64,000 bases of DNA from Litorivivens sp041625575 (GTDB taxonomy: Bacteria > Pseudomonadota > Gammaproteobacteria > Pseudomonadales > Spongiibacteraceae): assembly GCA_041625575.1 (NCBI GenBank), contig JBFJTG010000004.1:14591-78590 (forward strand). The letters run 5' to 3'. Every line of letters starts with the position of its first letter. Positions within the stretch are counted from its first letter, which is position 1. A model generated the notes under the pieces. The model did not search any database. It was not told the origin of the DNA and saw nothing but the letters and a program-made list of their open reading frames with translations. Positions 41,158 to 49,860 of the stretch are shown in pieces. Position numbers and translations under genes: made by a program.

Positions 41158-43455
41158 ATGGCTATCAAGAAAAAACCCTCAGGTAAAAAACGCTCTCGAC
41201 GCTATATCACCCTTTCTGGCATTGCTAAAGCCGCCGTTCTCCTGTCGGTAATCGGCTTTGCCTTTGTCATCTATTGTGATGCGCGGGTGCGGGCTACCTT
41301 TGACGATGTGCGCTGGCAGCAGCCCGCCAGAGTCTATGCACGCCCCATGATTTTGGCGCCCGGTGCCGCCATCACTCCGGCTGATCTGCAAATTGAACTC
41401 GATTTGCTGGGCTACCAGCGAGACCCCGGACTGCGGTACCCCGGCACTTACTACCGGCAGGATTCGGTATTTGCTATTCACTATCGTGATTTCGACTTTC
41501 CCGAGCACAAGCGCGGTGCTGACAAAGTGTTGGCACATTTCAATTCAAAGGGTGTTAGCCGGGTTGAGGCGATGCAGGGCGGGCAGCTCGAAGAAGTCGT
41601 GCTGGAGCCTATCATTATCGGTGGCATCTACCCGAGCTTGCGTGAAGACCGGCTTTTAATTCGGCTAGAACAGACCCCCCGCATGTTGACCGAAGTGCTG
41701 CTGCAGGTCGAAGACCATCAGTTCTATGAACATTTCGGTGTGTCCTTTCGCGGCATTGCCAGAGCGATGCTGGCCAACCTGAATGCGGGAAGGACCGTTC
41801 AGGGTGGCAGTACGATCACCCAGCAACTGATTAAAAACATTCTGCTGACTAACGAACGAAGCTTGTGGCGAAAGTTTCAGGAAATGATCATGGCTGTTTT
41901 GCTGGAGTTTCACTACAGCAAAGACGAAATCCTCGAAGCGTATATCAACCAGGTTTATCTTGGGCAGGAGGGCTCGCGCGCCATACATGGATTTGCCTTG
42001 GCCGCCCGCCACTATTACAACAAGCCGCTGGAAGAACTGAGTTTGGCACAGACTGCCATGCTGGTTGGCTTGGTCAAAGGCCCCTCCTACTACGACCCCT
42101 GGCGCCATGAGGAGCGTGCTCGCACCCGCCGCAATCTGGTGCTTGCGGAGTTGGCCGAACGCGGTTGGCTAACAGCTCAGCAATTGGATCTTTGGCAGGC
42201 GCAGCCCTTGGGGCTGGCGAAAAGCAGTGCGGTTGAAGGCGTGTATCCGGCTTACGTCGACTTGGTGCGACGGCAGTTGCGGCGGGATTACCGGCGCGCA
42301 GATTTGCACAGCCAGGGCATGCGAGTCTTCACGCCGTTTGACCCGGTTGTGCAGCGTGAGGCTGAGCAAGCTCTAACAAATACATTGAATAGCTTCGGCA
42401 AGAACTATAAAGATTTGCAGGCTGCGATGGTGGTCAGTGCGGCGGACAACGGCGATGTGCTGGCGGTGGTTGGTGGCAAGCAACCGCGTTACGCGGGCTT
42501 TAATCGTGCTTTGGATGCACTTCGCCCTGTAGGTTCCTTGGTCAAGCCGGCTATTTATCTCACGGCCTTGTCGAGACCGCAGGAATATACCTTAGCGAGC
42601 TTTATTGATGATAATGCGGTGGCTGTGCGTAACCCTGATGGCAGTTTGTGGCAGCCGAGCAACTTCGACAATACGATGCATGGGCGTGTGATGCTGCACG
42701 AGGCCTTGTCGAAATCCTATAACTTGGCGGCAACTAAACTGGGTCTCGCTCTGGGCGTGGAGAACGTCGCCAACACCTTGAAGAAGCTCGGTATTCGGCG
42801 TCCAGTCCCTGAAGTGCCGGCTTTATTGCTGGGAGCGGCGGAACTGTCGCCCCTTGAGGTGACACATATGTATCAGACAATAGCCGCCGGTGGCAGGGTG
42901 CAGGCCGTGCGTGCTATTTATGCGGTCACCGACAGTGAGGGAAAACTGCTCGCGCGTTATCCGCAATTGCCGAAGCAGACCCTGGATGCGAATGCGGTGC
43001 ACCTGCTTCAATATGCCTTGGTGGAAACGGTTAGAGAGGGCACCGGTCGAGCGGTTTACGATGTGCTGCCGCAGGATTTCCGGGTGGCGGGAAAAACGGG
43101 TACCAGTAACGATTTTAGGGATTCGTGGTTTGCCGGGTTTTCCGGTGACTATGTGGCCACGGTGTGGATGGGGCGGGACGATAACAAATCCATGGGTTTA
43201 ACCGGCAGTAGCGGCGCTTTGAAAGCTTGGCGTTTGTTCATGGCCAAGGCTAGTCGTGAACCCATGCCCTTCGTGCCGGTAGAGGGTGTTAGCTACCGCT
43301 GGATAGACCCGGAGAATGGAATGGGTAGTCATAGTTGGTGTGAGGGTGCGCGGCAAATGCCCTTTATCGGTGGCAGCTGGCCAACGCGGGAATCGCCGCG
43401 CTGTGTGCGTAGCATGCCGCAATTGTTCCAGTGGTTTCGCAATGTCTTCGACTGA
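41158..43455 (+). CDS. mrcB: penicillin-binding protein 1B (bifunctional peptidoglycan synthase)
   Basis: A 765-residue class A PBP. It has a short basic cytoplasmic tail, a membrane helix (about 24-44), a UB2H domain for LpoB-type activators (about 55-145), the glycosyltransferase domain with catalytic Glu in QVEDHQFYEHFGVSFRGIARA, and GGSTITQQLIKN. The transpeptidase domain has GSLVKP (active Ser near 460), SKSYNLA and KTGTSND near 645. It builds and cross-links septal and side-wall peptidoglycan. The Nudix gene overlaps its end by 14 bases. Confidence 0.97.
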   Translation: MAIKKKPSGKKRSRRYITLSGIAKAAVLLSVIGFAFVIYCDARVRATFDDVRWQQPARVYARPMILAPGAAITPADLQIELDLLGYQRDPGLRYPGTYYRQDSVFAIHYRDFDFPEHKRGADKVLAHFNSKGVSRVEAMQGGQLEEVVLEPIIIGGIYPSLREDRLLIRLEQTPRMLTEVLLQVEDHQFYEHFGVSFRGIARAMLANLNAGRTVQGGSTITQQLIKNILLTNERSLWRKFQEMIMAVLLEFHYSKDEILEAYINQVYLGQEGSRAIHGFALAARHYYNKPLEELSLAQTAMLVGLVKGPSYYDPWRHEERARTRRNLVLAELAERGWLTAQQLDLWQAQPLGLAKSSAVEGVYPAYVDLVRRQLRRDYRRADLHSQGMRVFTPFDPVVQREAEQALTNTLNSFGKNYKDLQAAMVVSAADNGDVLAVVGGKQPRYAGFNRALDALRPVGSLVKPAIYLTALSRPQEYTLASFIDDNAVAVRNPDGSLWQPSNFDNTMHGRVMLHEALSKSYNLAATKLGLALGVENVANTLKKLGIRRPVPEVPALLLGAAELSPLEVTHMYQTIAAGGRVQAVRAIYAVTDSEGKLLARYPQLPKQTLDANAVHLLQYALVETVREGTGRAVYDVLPQDFRVAGKTGTSNDFRDSWFAGFSGDYVATVWMGRDDNKSMGLTGSSGALKAWRLFMAKASREPMPFVPVEGVSYRWIDPENGMGSHSWCEGARQMPFIGGSWPTRESPRCVRSMPQLFQWFRNVFD

Positions 43456-44077
43456 GCTGGAGCCGCGCAAGTCCCTGGCGTCGGAGATTGAAACATCGCT
43501 GACGCTTTCTGATATTCAACAGGCACTGAATCGCTTTCGACCGCGCAAGCGCTGGTGGCGGCGCTGGGTCAAGCGTTCGGCCGTCGCCATGCTGCTGCGC
43601 GCCGGCAAGTCCGGGCCGGAAGTGTTGATGATTAAACGGGCGGATCGGGAGGGCGACCCCTGGTCCGGGCATATGGCCTTTCCGGGCGGCCGTATGGAAA
43701 CCGACGATCAGCACAGTCGCGCAACGGCTGAGCGAGAAACGCGTGAAGAAATTGATGTCGACCCTGAAAAAGTAGGGCACTGTATCGGGCGTTTATCAGA
43801 TATACCCAGTCGGCCCCACAGCGGGCGCAGGCCCATGGTGATTACTCCGTATGTCTACGTGGTGCAAGTGATGCCGGAGCCCAAGCCCAATCACGAAGTT
43901 GCTGAAGTTATCTGGGTGCCAATAGCGTTTATTATGGATCAGGGCAAGCGCGAACAAATGGTGTGGGAGCGAGGCAGAATAAAATTAAAACTGCCTTGTT
44001 ACTTCTACAAAGGCAGGCGCATTTGGGGCTTGTCGCTGCTTATGCTGGATGAGCTAGTCGCTCTCCTCGACGCTTAG
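43442..44077 (+). CDS. Nudix hydrolase, CoA pyrophosphatase (NudL)-like
   Basis: A 211-residue hydrolase. The Nudix helix region reads FPGGRMETDDQHSRATAERETREEIDVD, with REtrEEi metal-binding glutamates. RPHSGRRPMVITPYVY and a downstream PIAF helix fit the CoA diphosphatase subgroup. The ATG at 43442 overlaps the end of mrcB and gives a sensible start; a further upstream ATG at 43316 is wholly inside mrcB. Its last 24 bases overlap the convergent next gene. Confidence 0.85.
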   Translation: MSSTELEPRKSLASEIETSLTLSDIQQALNRFRPRKRWWRRWVKRSAVAMLLRAGKSGPEVLMIKRADREGDPWSGHMAFPGGRMETDDQHSRATAERETREEIDVDPEKVGHCIGRLSDIPSRPHSGRRPMVITPYVYVVQVMPEPKPNHEVAEVIWVPIAFIMDQGKREQMVWERGRIKLKLPCYFYKGRRIWGLSLLMLDELVALLDA

Positions 44078-44734
44078 GTTTTCAAGTTGTTCACGCAGTG
44101 CTTCTTCGCGCTGCTGCTGCATGAGAAACACTCGGGTATCTGTGAGTAGTTCCGTTTTTTTCGCCGGGCTTTTGGCTGCTTCGGCAAGCACCGATTTATC
44201 AATGCTACCGCTAAGGAAGCGCCGAATCAGCTCCAGACTGACCGGCGATTTTTTCTTGTCTATGTAAAGCCAGCGTTTGTCGTCATCGACGTTGCCGCGC
44301 AGATAGGCGTTGCGATGCTCTAACCAATACACGCCACAGCGTTTGAGGCTGAAATCGCCTACTCTTCCGTAGCTGATATTAGGGGTGTTCGGGTTGAAGC
44401 CGTCCTCAGGTACTTCCTTGATCGGGTCGAGCACGAGTAACCACTCGCTATCGTCAGGGAAATTGTCCAGCTTGGCTCGACACAGCAATCCGGTGTCGCC
44501 CCAAATGCGAATCTCTTCCTGATAAAGTTTGCCTTTGATCACTTCGTCGACCAGTAGATCCATCGAATTGCCTTTGTGTGATATCACGGTACCGAGAACG
44601 ATAGTTGCTCCGTCCTTGTCGATATCAGCAAAGTTACCTTGCCAAATACAGCTACAGGCGAGTGCAGGCCCAGCGTGGCACAGTAGCGCCAGCAGCAATA
44701 AGCTCAGGAGATGTTTTGATCTGGCGACAGGCAT
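44054..44734 (-). CDS. secreted protein of unknown function with an N-terminal CSC motif
   Basis: A 226-residue exported protein. The signal peptide ends at PALA near residue 26 and the mature chain would begin CSCIWQGNFADIDKDGATIVLGTVI. An exposed Cys-x-Cys at the mature N-terminus followed by a beta strand recalls the netrin/TIMP (NTR-like) fold, in which the first Cys coordinates a protease metal. Two or three further Cys (LLCRAKLD, LKRCGVYW) could form disulfides. The C-terminal 40 residues are a charged helix. It overlaps the convergent Nudix gene by 24 bases. The NTR-like comparison is a guess from pattern only. Confidence 0.7.
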   Translation of the reverse strand: MPVARSKHLLSLLLLALLCHAGPALACSCIWQGNFADIDKDGATIVLGTVISHKGNSMDLLVDEVIKGKLYQEEIRIWGDTGLLCRAKLDNFPDDSEWLLVLDPIKEVPEDGFNPNTPNISYGRVGDFSLKRCGVYWLEHRNAYLRGNVDDDKRWLYIDKKKSPVSLELIRRFLSGSIDKSVLAEAAKSPAKKTELLTDTRVFLMQQQREEALREQLENLSVEESD

Positions 44735-44800
44735 AGAGTCTTATCCGTAGGTGCGCAAAGAAGCCTACTGAAAGCGACTGGTTAGCTCAAGTGCGCATGT

Positions 44801-46060
44801 CTAGATTTTCGTCGAAACGTCGCCCAATGAAACTAATTCGGTCTTCATTTCGGCGATATCGGAGGTGGGCAACATGAATCGCCAGTAAATAATGCCGGTG
44901 TCATGCCCCTCGGTGTCCAGCCAATTGGGCACGCCGGGGTCGCTGTGGGCAACCACGAGTGTGAAACTGCCGTCGGTGTCGAGCTGCATCTGCTTTTTAT
45001 TGAGTGAAACCTGACGGTAGCGGTAGTCGAAGCTTTGCAGATATCGGTTCCACAGCAGTACGTTAGAAAACAGGCAGTCGGGCATGCGGCCACGAATGAT
45101 GAGAGCCTCATCGGCTTTAATCTTGAAAAGACCTGCGCTATAGGCATTGTCGACAGCGCCCCAGCCGCCGCCAGCTTCGTCATTCTCCCATTTTGCGGGT
45201 TTGCCGAGCTTGTTTGGGATGATGGAAAACCAGTCGGGTGTTGTGAGCGGATTAAACATCGGGCGCTCGATGCTATTGGCGCGTACAAAAGCGGTGAGTG
45301 CGTCGAGTTTACGTGCCATTTCCTCGTCAGAGAGCGGCTCAGGCGGTGAAGGTCGCTCGATCGGCTCTATGCTCAGGCGGGGGTGCAGGAGAGGGTCGGC
45401 CGCAGCGTAGGTGTCGTTGAGGTAGTAGTGGCGACTGATAATTGAAACGGCCTTGTCGGTGGTAAAAAAACCATTGCCGCGGTCCTCGGGGCCAAGAAGG
45501 AAGTCGAAGTTGCCCTCAGCATCGAATGTTATGCCTTTATGATTAATGGCGGAGGCGACGCCGGTTGCCCAACCTCCCGGGGAATCCCCGGTATGCACGG
45601 TAAACGAGAGGTAGGTTTCCCCGGTGAGTTGGCCGCGAATTCGGTACCAGGTATCGCCGCGCAACTGGCTGTGAAAATAGTAAGCATCGGCATTGTCACC
45701 CATCAGTTTTCGGGTTGGACTGACGATTGAAGCAAATTCGGGATGCGTGTCGCGGCCTTCTACAAAGAGCTCAATGCCGGTTGATAACAAGTGAAGCAGG
45801 TAGCGTTCCCCTTCAGCCACTTCGCGGGCATCGGGTTCGCCAAATAGGCCTTGCAGGTAAACCTGATCGAAATCGTTGAAAGTGTTAATGAGCCGACGCA
45901 AGGCGTGGCTGGTGGCCGGCGCGTTGGCAGGGAGCGTCTCGTCCAGGCATGTTTTTTCATTTTTGAGCAAGGTACCCGCGCCGAGACCGGCGAGCAGACC
46001 CAGCCCCGAACCTAGTCCGAGGCCTTTGAATAGTGAGCGGCGGCTGAGGGCATTGGGCAT
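44801..46060 (-). CDS. Tat-exported DUF1214 domain protein
   Basis: A 419-residue protein whose start MPNALSRRSLFKGLGLGSG carries a twin-arginine signal (SRRSLFKG) and a Gly/Leu-rich hydrophobic stretch. The N-terminal half has a DUF1254-like or related fold (YYFHSQLRGDTWYRIRG), and the C-terminal part is DUF1214 (AYSAGLFKIKADEALIIRGRMPDC, GSFTLVVAHSDPGVPNWLDT, YWRFMLPTSDI). The frame opens with a GTG 10 codons upstream, but the ATG at 46060 is better placed for the Tat signal. Function is unknown; related proteins occur near hydrolases and steroid or aromatic degradation genes. It appears monocistronic. Confidence 0.8.
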   Translation of the reverse strand: MPNALSRRSLFKGLGLGSGLGLLAGLGAGTLLKNEKTCLDETLPANAPATSHALRRLINTFNDFDQVYLQGLFGEPDAREVAEGERYLLHLLSTGIELFVEGRDTHPEFASIVSPTRKLMGDNADAYYFHSQLRGDTWYRIRGQLTGETYLSFTVHTGDSPGGWATGVASAINHKGITFDAEGNFDFLLGPEDRGNGFFTTDKAVSIISRHYYLNDTYAAADPLLHPRLSIEPIERPSPPEPLSDEEMARKLDALTAFVRANSIERPMFNPLTTPDWFSIIPNKLGKPAKWENDEAGGGWGAVDNAYSAGLFKIKADEALIIRGRMPDCLFSNVLLWNRYLQSFDYRYRQVSLNKKQMQLDTDGSFTLVVAHSDPGVPNWLDTEGHDTGIIYWRFMLPTSDIAEMKTELVSLGDVSTKI

Positions 46061-46160
46061 GTTATGCGTTCTCGCGTAATAGGGTTTCACTCAAGTTAAT
46101 GCTGCGGACCGACCGATGATAATTAAATATGTGTAAGTATCGCGGTGATTTATTGCAGGC

Positions 46161-46190
46161 AAAAAAAACCCGGCGAGTAGCCGGGTTTTT
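46161..46190 (-). terminator. strong rho-independent terminator
   Basis: CCCGGC-GAGTA-GCCGGG is flanked by eight As on the left and five Ts on the right, so it can act in both directions. It ends 16 bases beyond the stop of the minus-strand outer-membrane protein gene. Confidence 0.92.
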
Positions 46191-46206
46191 GAGGAGCCAA
46201 ATTTTT

Positions 46207-46956
46207 TTACAGATCGATCACAACACCGAGGAATCCACCGTCCACGGTCATATTGAACTCTTCGTCATCGTCGCCTTCAAGGTCCAGGGCAAAGCTGCGA
46301 AAACCGAGCTCAAGCCCTACGATGCCGAATATCTCGTACCCTAAATTAACTTTGGTGTCGATTAGAGAGTTCCCGCCATAGCCTATGCCGTGTACCTCGC
46401 CTGCGGCGTAGAGACCGGGAAGGAACGGTAGGCTGACGCGAGCGCTGGCAAACAGCAGTGGTAGAACCCCGTCAATATCGCTACTGGCAGATTGGGTGCT
46501 GTCAGAAATTTTGGCTTCACCATCGAATTTTCGCGCTGTAATGCCGACATCCAGTGAGACAAAATTATCAAGAATTTCGTAGTAGAGTGTGGCGTCAATA
46601 TGACTCAGGTCCACTTCCGATTTGACTTGCGATCCTTGGGTATAGGTTTTGCCCTCGTATTGAAAGGTGCGCGATACTGTGCCTGTTTCTTTCAGGTCAA
46701 TACCTGTACTGGCAAGCCGGATATTCGGAATCAGGGGGACCGGGTGTTCAAGCGCAACGAAAAATACGTTCGCATTGTCGTCATCAAAGTTTAGGTCGTC
46801 TTCCAGATCGATTTTATCGTCACCAGCCTTGTCTGCGCGCAAATCACCGGAAAAGCCTTGGTTCCAGTTATACACACCTGCAGTGACACCAATAATGTCG
46901 GCCGACGCGGAAAAGGGAAGCAATAGTGCCAGAGCACCCAGAAGTTTTTTATTCAC
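46207..46956 (-). CDS. TIGR04219 family outer membrane beta-barrel protein
   Basis: A 249-residue exported protein. The signal peptide (NKKLLGALALLLPFSASA) is followed by alternating hydrophobic beta strands and short acidic turns, with an aromatic/hydrophobic C-terminal strand ending GGFLGVVIDL. The pattern ADIIGVTAGVYNWNQGFSGDL fits the TIGR04219 barrel family. The GTG at 46956 has AGGTG upstream and gives the signal peptide directly; a frame open to 47001 adds 15 unneeded residues. Substrate is unknown. A strong terminator follows. Confidence 0.82.
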   Translation of the reverse strand: MNKKLLGALALLLPFSASADIIGVTAGVYNWNQGFSGDLRADKAGDDKIDLEDDLNFDDDNANVFFVALEHPVPLIPNIRLASTGIDLKETGTVSRTFQYEGKTYTQGSQVKSEVDLSHIDATLYYEILDNFVSLDVGITARKFDGEAKISDSTQSASSDIDGVLPLLFASARVSLPFLPGLYAAGEVHGIGYGGNSLIDTKVNLGYEIFGIVGLELGFRSFALDLEGDDDEEFNMTVDGGFLGVVIDL

Positions 46957-47016
46957 GTTATGCACCTCGTGCGAGTTTTGTAATGCACAGAGTGTATGCA
47001 AAAACGCCCAGTTTTC

Positions 47017-48036
47017 CTAGCGGGGCGTACTATTTATTAGGCGCGCGGCATCTTTTGCGAAATAGCTCAGAATGCCATCGGCGCCTGCACGTTTAATGCA
47101 CAGGAGAGACTCCATAATCACGGCATCCTTGTCCAGCCAACCGTTGGCAAAAGCAGCACAGTGCATCGCGTACTCGCCGCTGACCTGGTACACATAGGTA
47201 GGTGCCGCCAACTCGTCTTTGATTCGACGAACGACATCAAGGTAGGGCATGCCGGGTTTGACCATAATCATGTCGGCACCTTCCTTCAGGTCCAGCGCGC
47301 ATTCGTGCAAGGCTTCGTCGCTGTTTGCCGGGTCCATCTGGTAACTGTATTTGTTGCCGCCACCGAGGTTGGCTGCCGAGCCAACCGCATCCCGAAACGG
47401 CCCGTAGTAGCTGGAGGCGTATTTGGCTGAATAGGCGAGAATGCGGGTGTTGATGTTGCCGCTGGCTTCCAATGCTTGTCGAATATCGCCAATGCGGCCG
47501 TCCATCATATCGGAGGGTGCCACGACGTCTGCGCCCGCGGCGGCGTGGGAAAGTGCCTGCTTTACCAGGGTATCTACTGTCCGGTCATTCAGCACGTAGC
47601 CCTTGTCGTCGATAATGCCGTCCTGGCCGTGGGTGGTGTAGGGATCCAGTGCCACATCGGTGATCACACCCAAGTCCGGGTATTTGTCTTTCAATGCTCT
47701 GACGCAGCGTTGCACGAGACCGTTACTATTGTAGGACTCTTCGGCGAATTCGGATTTGCCGGCAGCGTCAACCACGGGAAAGAGAGCGATGGCCGGAATG
47801 CCCAGGGCGATTAATTCCCTGGCTTCCTTGAATAGCAGGTCAACACTCAGGCGCTCGACGCCGGGCATGGATGCGACGGCCTCACGCTGATCTTTGCCTT
47901 CGAGCACAAACATGGGGTAGATCAAATCGTCAGTGCTCAGCCGGTTCTCACGCATTAGCCGGCGGGAGAATTCATTTGCGCGCATTCGCCTCATTCGGGT
48001 GGCGGGAAAGGCGCCGCGTGAGAGTGATTTGCTCAT
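47017..48036 (-). CDS. hemB: delta-aminolevulinic acid dehydratase (porphobilinogen synthase) HemB
   Basis: A 339-residue TIM barrel joining two ALA molecules to porphobilinogen. The active-site lysines are in AYSAKYASSYYGPFRDA and MVKPGMPYLD. The metal loop reads DVALDPYTTHGQDG with Asp in place of the Cys residues of the zinc enzymes, so it belongs to the Mg2+-dependent type known from P. aeruginosa. It lies 20 bases after hemL, giving two haem-pathway genes in a row. Confidence 0.97.
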   Translation of the reverse strand: MSKSLSRGAFPATRMRRMRANEFSRRLMRENRLSTDDLIYPMFVLEGKDQREAVASMPGVERLSVDLLFKEARELIALGIPAIALFPVVDAAGKSEFAEESYNSNGLVQRCVRALKDKYPDLGVITDVALDPYTTHGQDGIIDDKGYVLNDRTVDTLVKQALSHAAAGADVVAPSDMMDGRIGDIRQALEASGNINTRILAYSAKYASSYYGPFRDAVGSAANLGGGNKYSYQMDPANSDEALHECALDLKEGADMIMVKPGMPYLDVVRRIKDELAAPTYVYQVSGEYAMHCAAFANGWLDKDAVIMESLLCIKRAGADGILSYFAKDAARLINSTPR

Positions 48037-48056
48037 AAGCTGCTCCAGTGCCTGCT

Positions 48057-49352
48057 TTATAAAGTTTTAAAGACGTTCTCGGCTGCGTTCAGGGTCTGGC
48101 TTATATCTTCATCAGTATGCGCCGTCGACAGGAAGCCGGCTTCGTAGCTGGCGGGTGCCAGGTACACGCCTTCACTCAGCATGCCGTGGAAAAAGCGGTT
48201 GAACCTGTCGGTATTGCAGGCCATGACCTGTTGGTAGTTGGTGATGTGCTTTTCCTCAGTGAAAAATACGCCAAACATGCTGCCAACATGGTTGCTGGTC
48301 ATGGCAATACCTGCCGCGTCAGCGCGCTCTTTGAGACCGTCCACAAGTGCCTGCGTGCGAGCGAATAAAGGCTCGTAGAAGCCCGGCGTTTGCACGGCCT
48401 TTAGCATGGTAAGCCCTGCGGCCATTGCCAGCGGGTTGCCGGAAAGTGTTCCGGCTTGATAGACAGGGCCGGCCGGCGCAAGTTGCTGCATGACGTCTTC
48501 GCGGCCGCCAAAGGCTGCGACGGGCATGCCCCCGCCCATTACTTTGCCGAGTGTTGTGATGTCGGCTTGCACGCCGTAATAGCCTTGGGCGCCTGCACTG
48601 CCGAGGCGAAAGCCTGTCATGACTTCGTCGATAATTAGGAGTGCTCCGCTGTTATCACAGACTTCACGCAGGCATTCCAGAAAACCGGGGATGGGCGGTA
48701 CGCAATTCATATTGCCGGCTACCGGCTCAACGATCACGCACGCGATTTGATCCCCAAGCTTGGCGAAAGCTTCCTTTACACCCTCGATATCATTATAGGT
48801 GAGCGTCAGGGTGTGGTCGGCCAAGGCTTTGGGTACGCCGGGGGAGCTGGGGACGCCAAAGGTGAGTGCGCCCGAGCCGGCCTTTATCAAAAGGGAGTCG
48901 GAGTGGCCGTGATAGCAGCCTTCAAATTTGATGATGGTGTCGCGCCCCGTAAAACCGCGAGCAAGACGTATGGCGCTCATGGTGGCTTCGGTGCCGGAGT
49001 TAACCATGCGTACCTGATCCATTGAGGGCACGAGTTTGCAAATCATTTCCGCGAGTTCGGTCTCCAGTGCGGTCGGTGCGCCAAAGCTCAGGCCCTTATC
49101 CAATTGCGCGCGAACTGCAGCCAGCACATCGGCGTTGGCGTGGCCCAAAAGCATGGGTCCCCAAGACAAGACGTAATCTATGTAGCGCTTGCCGTCGACG
49201 TCGAATAAATAGGCGCCTTTCGCGTGATCAATAAATACGGGCGTGCCGCCCACGGCTTTAAAGGCCCGCACTGGCGAGTTGACACCGCCGGGAATTCGTT
49301 TTTTGGCGGCTTCGAACAGAGCCTCTGATTTGTTTGTTCCTGAACCTTGCAT
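48057..49352 (-). CDS. hemL: glutamate-1-semialdehyde 2,1-aminomutase HemL
   Basis: A 431-residue PLP enzyme that makes 5-aminolevulinate from glutamate semialdehyde. The PLP Lys is in TTLGKVMGGGMPVAAFGG, with IIDEVMTGFRLG, the N-terminal PGGVNSPVRAFKAVGG and GTLSGNPLAMAAGL. Length is normal. Together with hemB it covers ALA formation and condensation. Confidence 0.98.
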   Translation of the reverse strand: MQGSGTNKSEALFEAAKKRIPGGVNSPVRAFKAVGGTPVFIDHAKGAYLFDVDGKRYIDYVLSWGPMLLGHANADVLAAVRAQLDKGLSFGAPTALETELAEMICKLVPSMDQVRMVNSGTEATMSAIRLARGFTGRDTIIKFEGCYHGHSDSLLIKAGSGALTFGVPSSPGVPKALADHTLTLTYNDIEGVKEAFAKLGDQIACVIVEPVAGNMNCVPPIPGFLECLREVCDNSGALLIIDEVMTGFRLGSAGAQGYYGVQADITTLGKVMGGGMPVAAFGGREDVMQQLAPAGPVYQAGTLSGNPLAMAAGLTMLKAVQTPGFYEPLFARTQALVDGLKERADAAGIAMTSNHVGSMFGVFFTEEKHITNYQQVMACNTDRFNRFFHGMLSEGVYLAPASYEAGFLSTAHTDEDISQTLNAAENVFKTL

Positions 49353-49426
49353 ACAACACTCGCTTGTTTGTGTGGCGGCATTATCGCTTATTGGCGCGTT
49401 TTTTACAGGGGCTGGACTGTTGCGAG

Positions 49427-49846
49427 TCAGAATGGACGAACCACAACGAGAATAATGGCGCCGAAAAGGACCAGCACCGGAGCTTCATTAAACCAGCGGT
49501 AGAAAAGGTGTGAGCGAATGTTGGCGTCCGACTCAAAGCGTTTTACCAATACGCCGCAGTAGACGTGGTAGACGATCAAGGCCATCACGAGGGCCAGTTT
49601 CAGCTGCATCCAGAGTTGACTGAAGTAATAGCTCAGGTTTTGGGATAGCAGGACAATTCCGAAAGCAATTGTGAGTACGGCAAATGGCGTGATAAAGCGG
49701 TAGAGCTTTCGTTCCATGGTTTTCAGATGATTGCGAGTAGCCTCTTCTTCGGCCATCGCGTGATAAACGAAGAGTCTGGGCAGGTAAAAAATTCCGGCGA
49801 ACCAGCAGACCATGGAGATAATGTGAAAGGCTTTTATCCAGAGCAT
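49427..49846 (-). CDS. hemJ: HemJ-like / CopD family membrane protein (TIGR00701)
   Basis: A 139-residue protein with four membrane helices (about 2-22, 50-68, 78-98, 118-136). The conserved His and Lys/Arg of HemJ are visible in KAFHIISMVCWFAGIFYLPRLFVYH and in the LWMQLKLALVMALIVYHVYCG segment. HemJ is the protoporphyrinogen IX oxidase of many bacteria that lack HemG and HemY, and the nearby hemL and hemB support this role. It follows the chloride transporter gene by 14 bases. Confidence 0.86.
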   Translation of the reverse strand: MLWIKAFHIISMVCWFAGIFYLPRLFVYHAMAEEEATRNHLKTMERKLYRFITPFAVLTIAFGIVLLSQNLSYYFSQLWMQLKLALVMALIVYHVYCGVLVKRFESDANIRSHLFYRWFNEAPVLVLFGAIILVVVRPF

Positions 49847-49860
49847 TGCGCAAAAAACTC

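Noticed and set aside
41665..42108. 147-codon minus-strand frame inside mrcB
   Set aside because: Complete overlap with the glycosyltransferase part of mrcB, and no recognisable domain.
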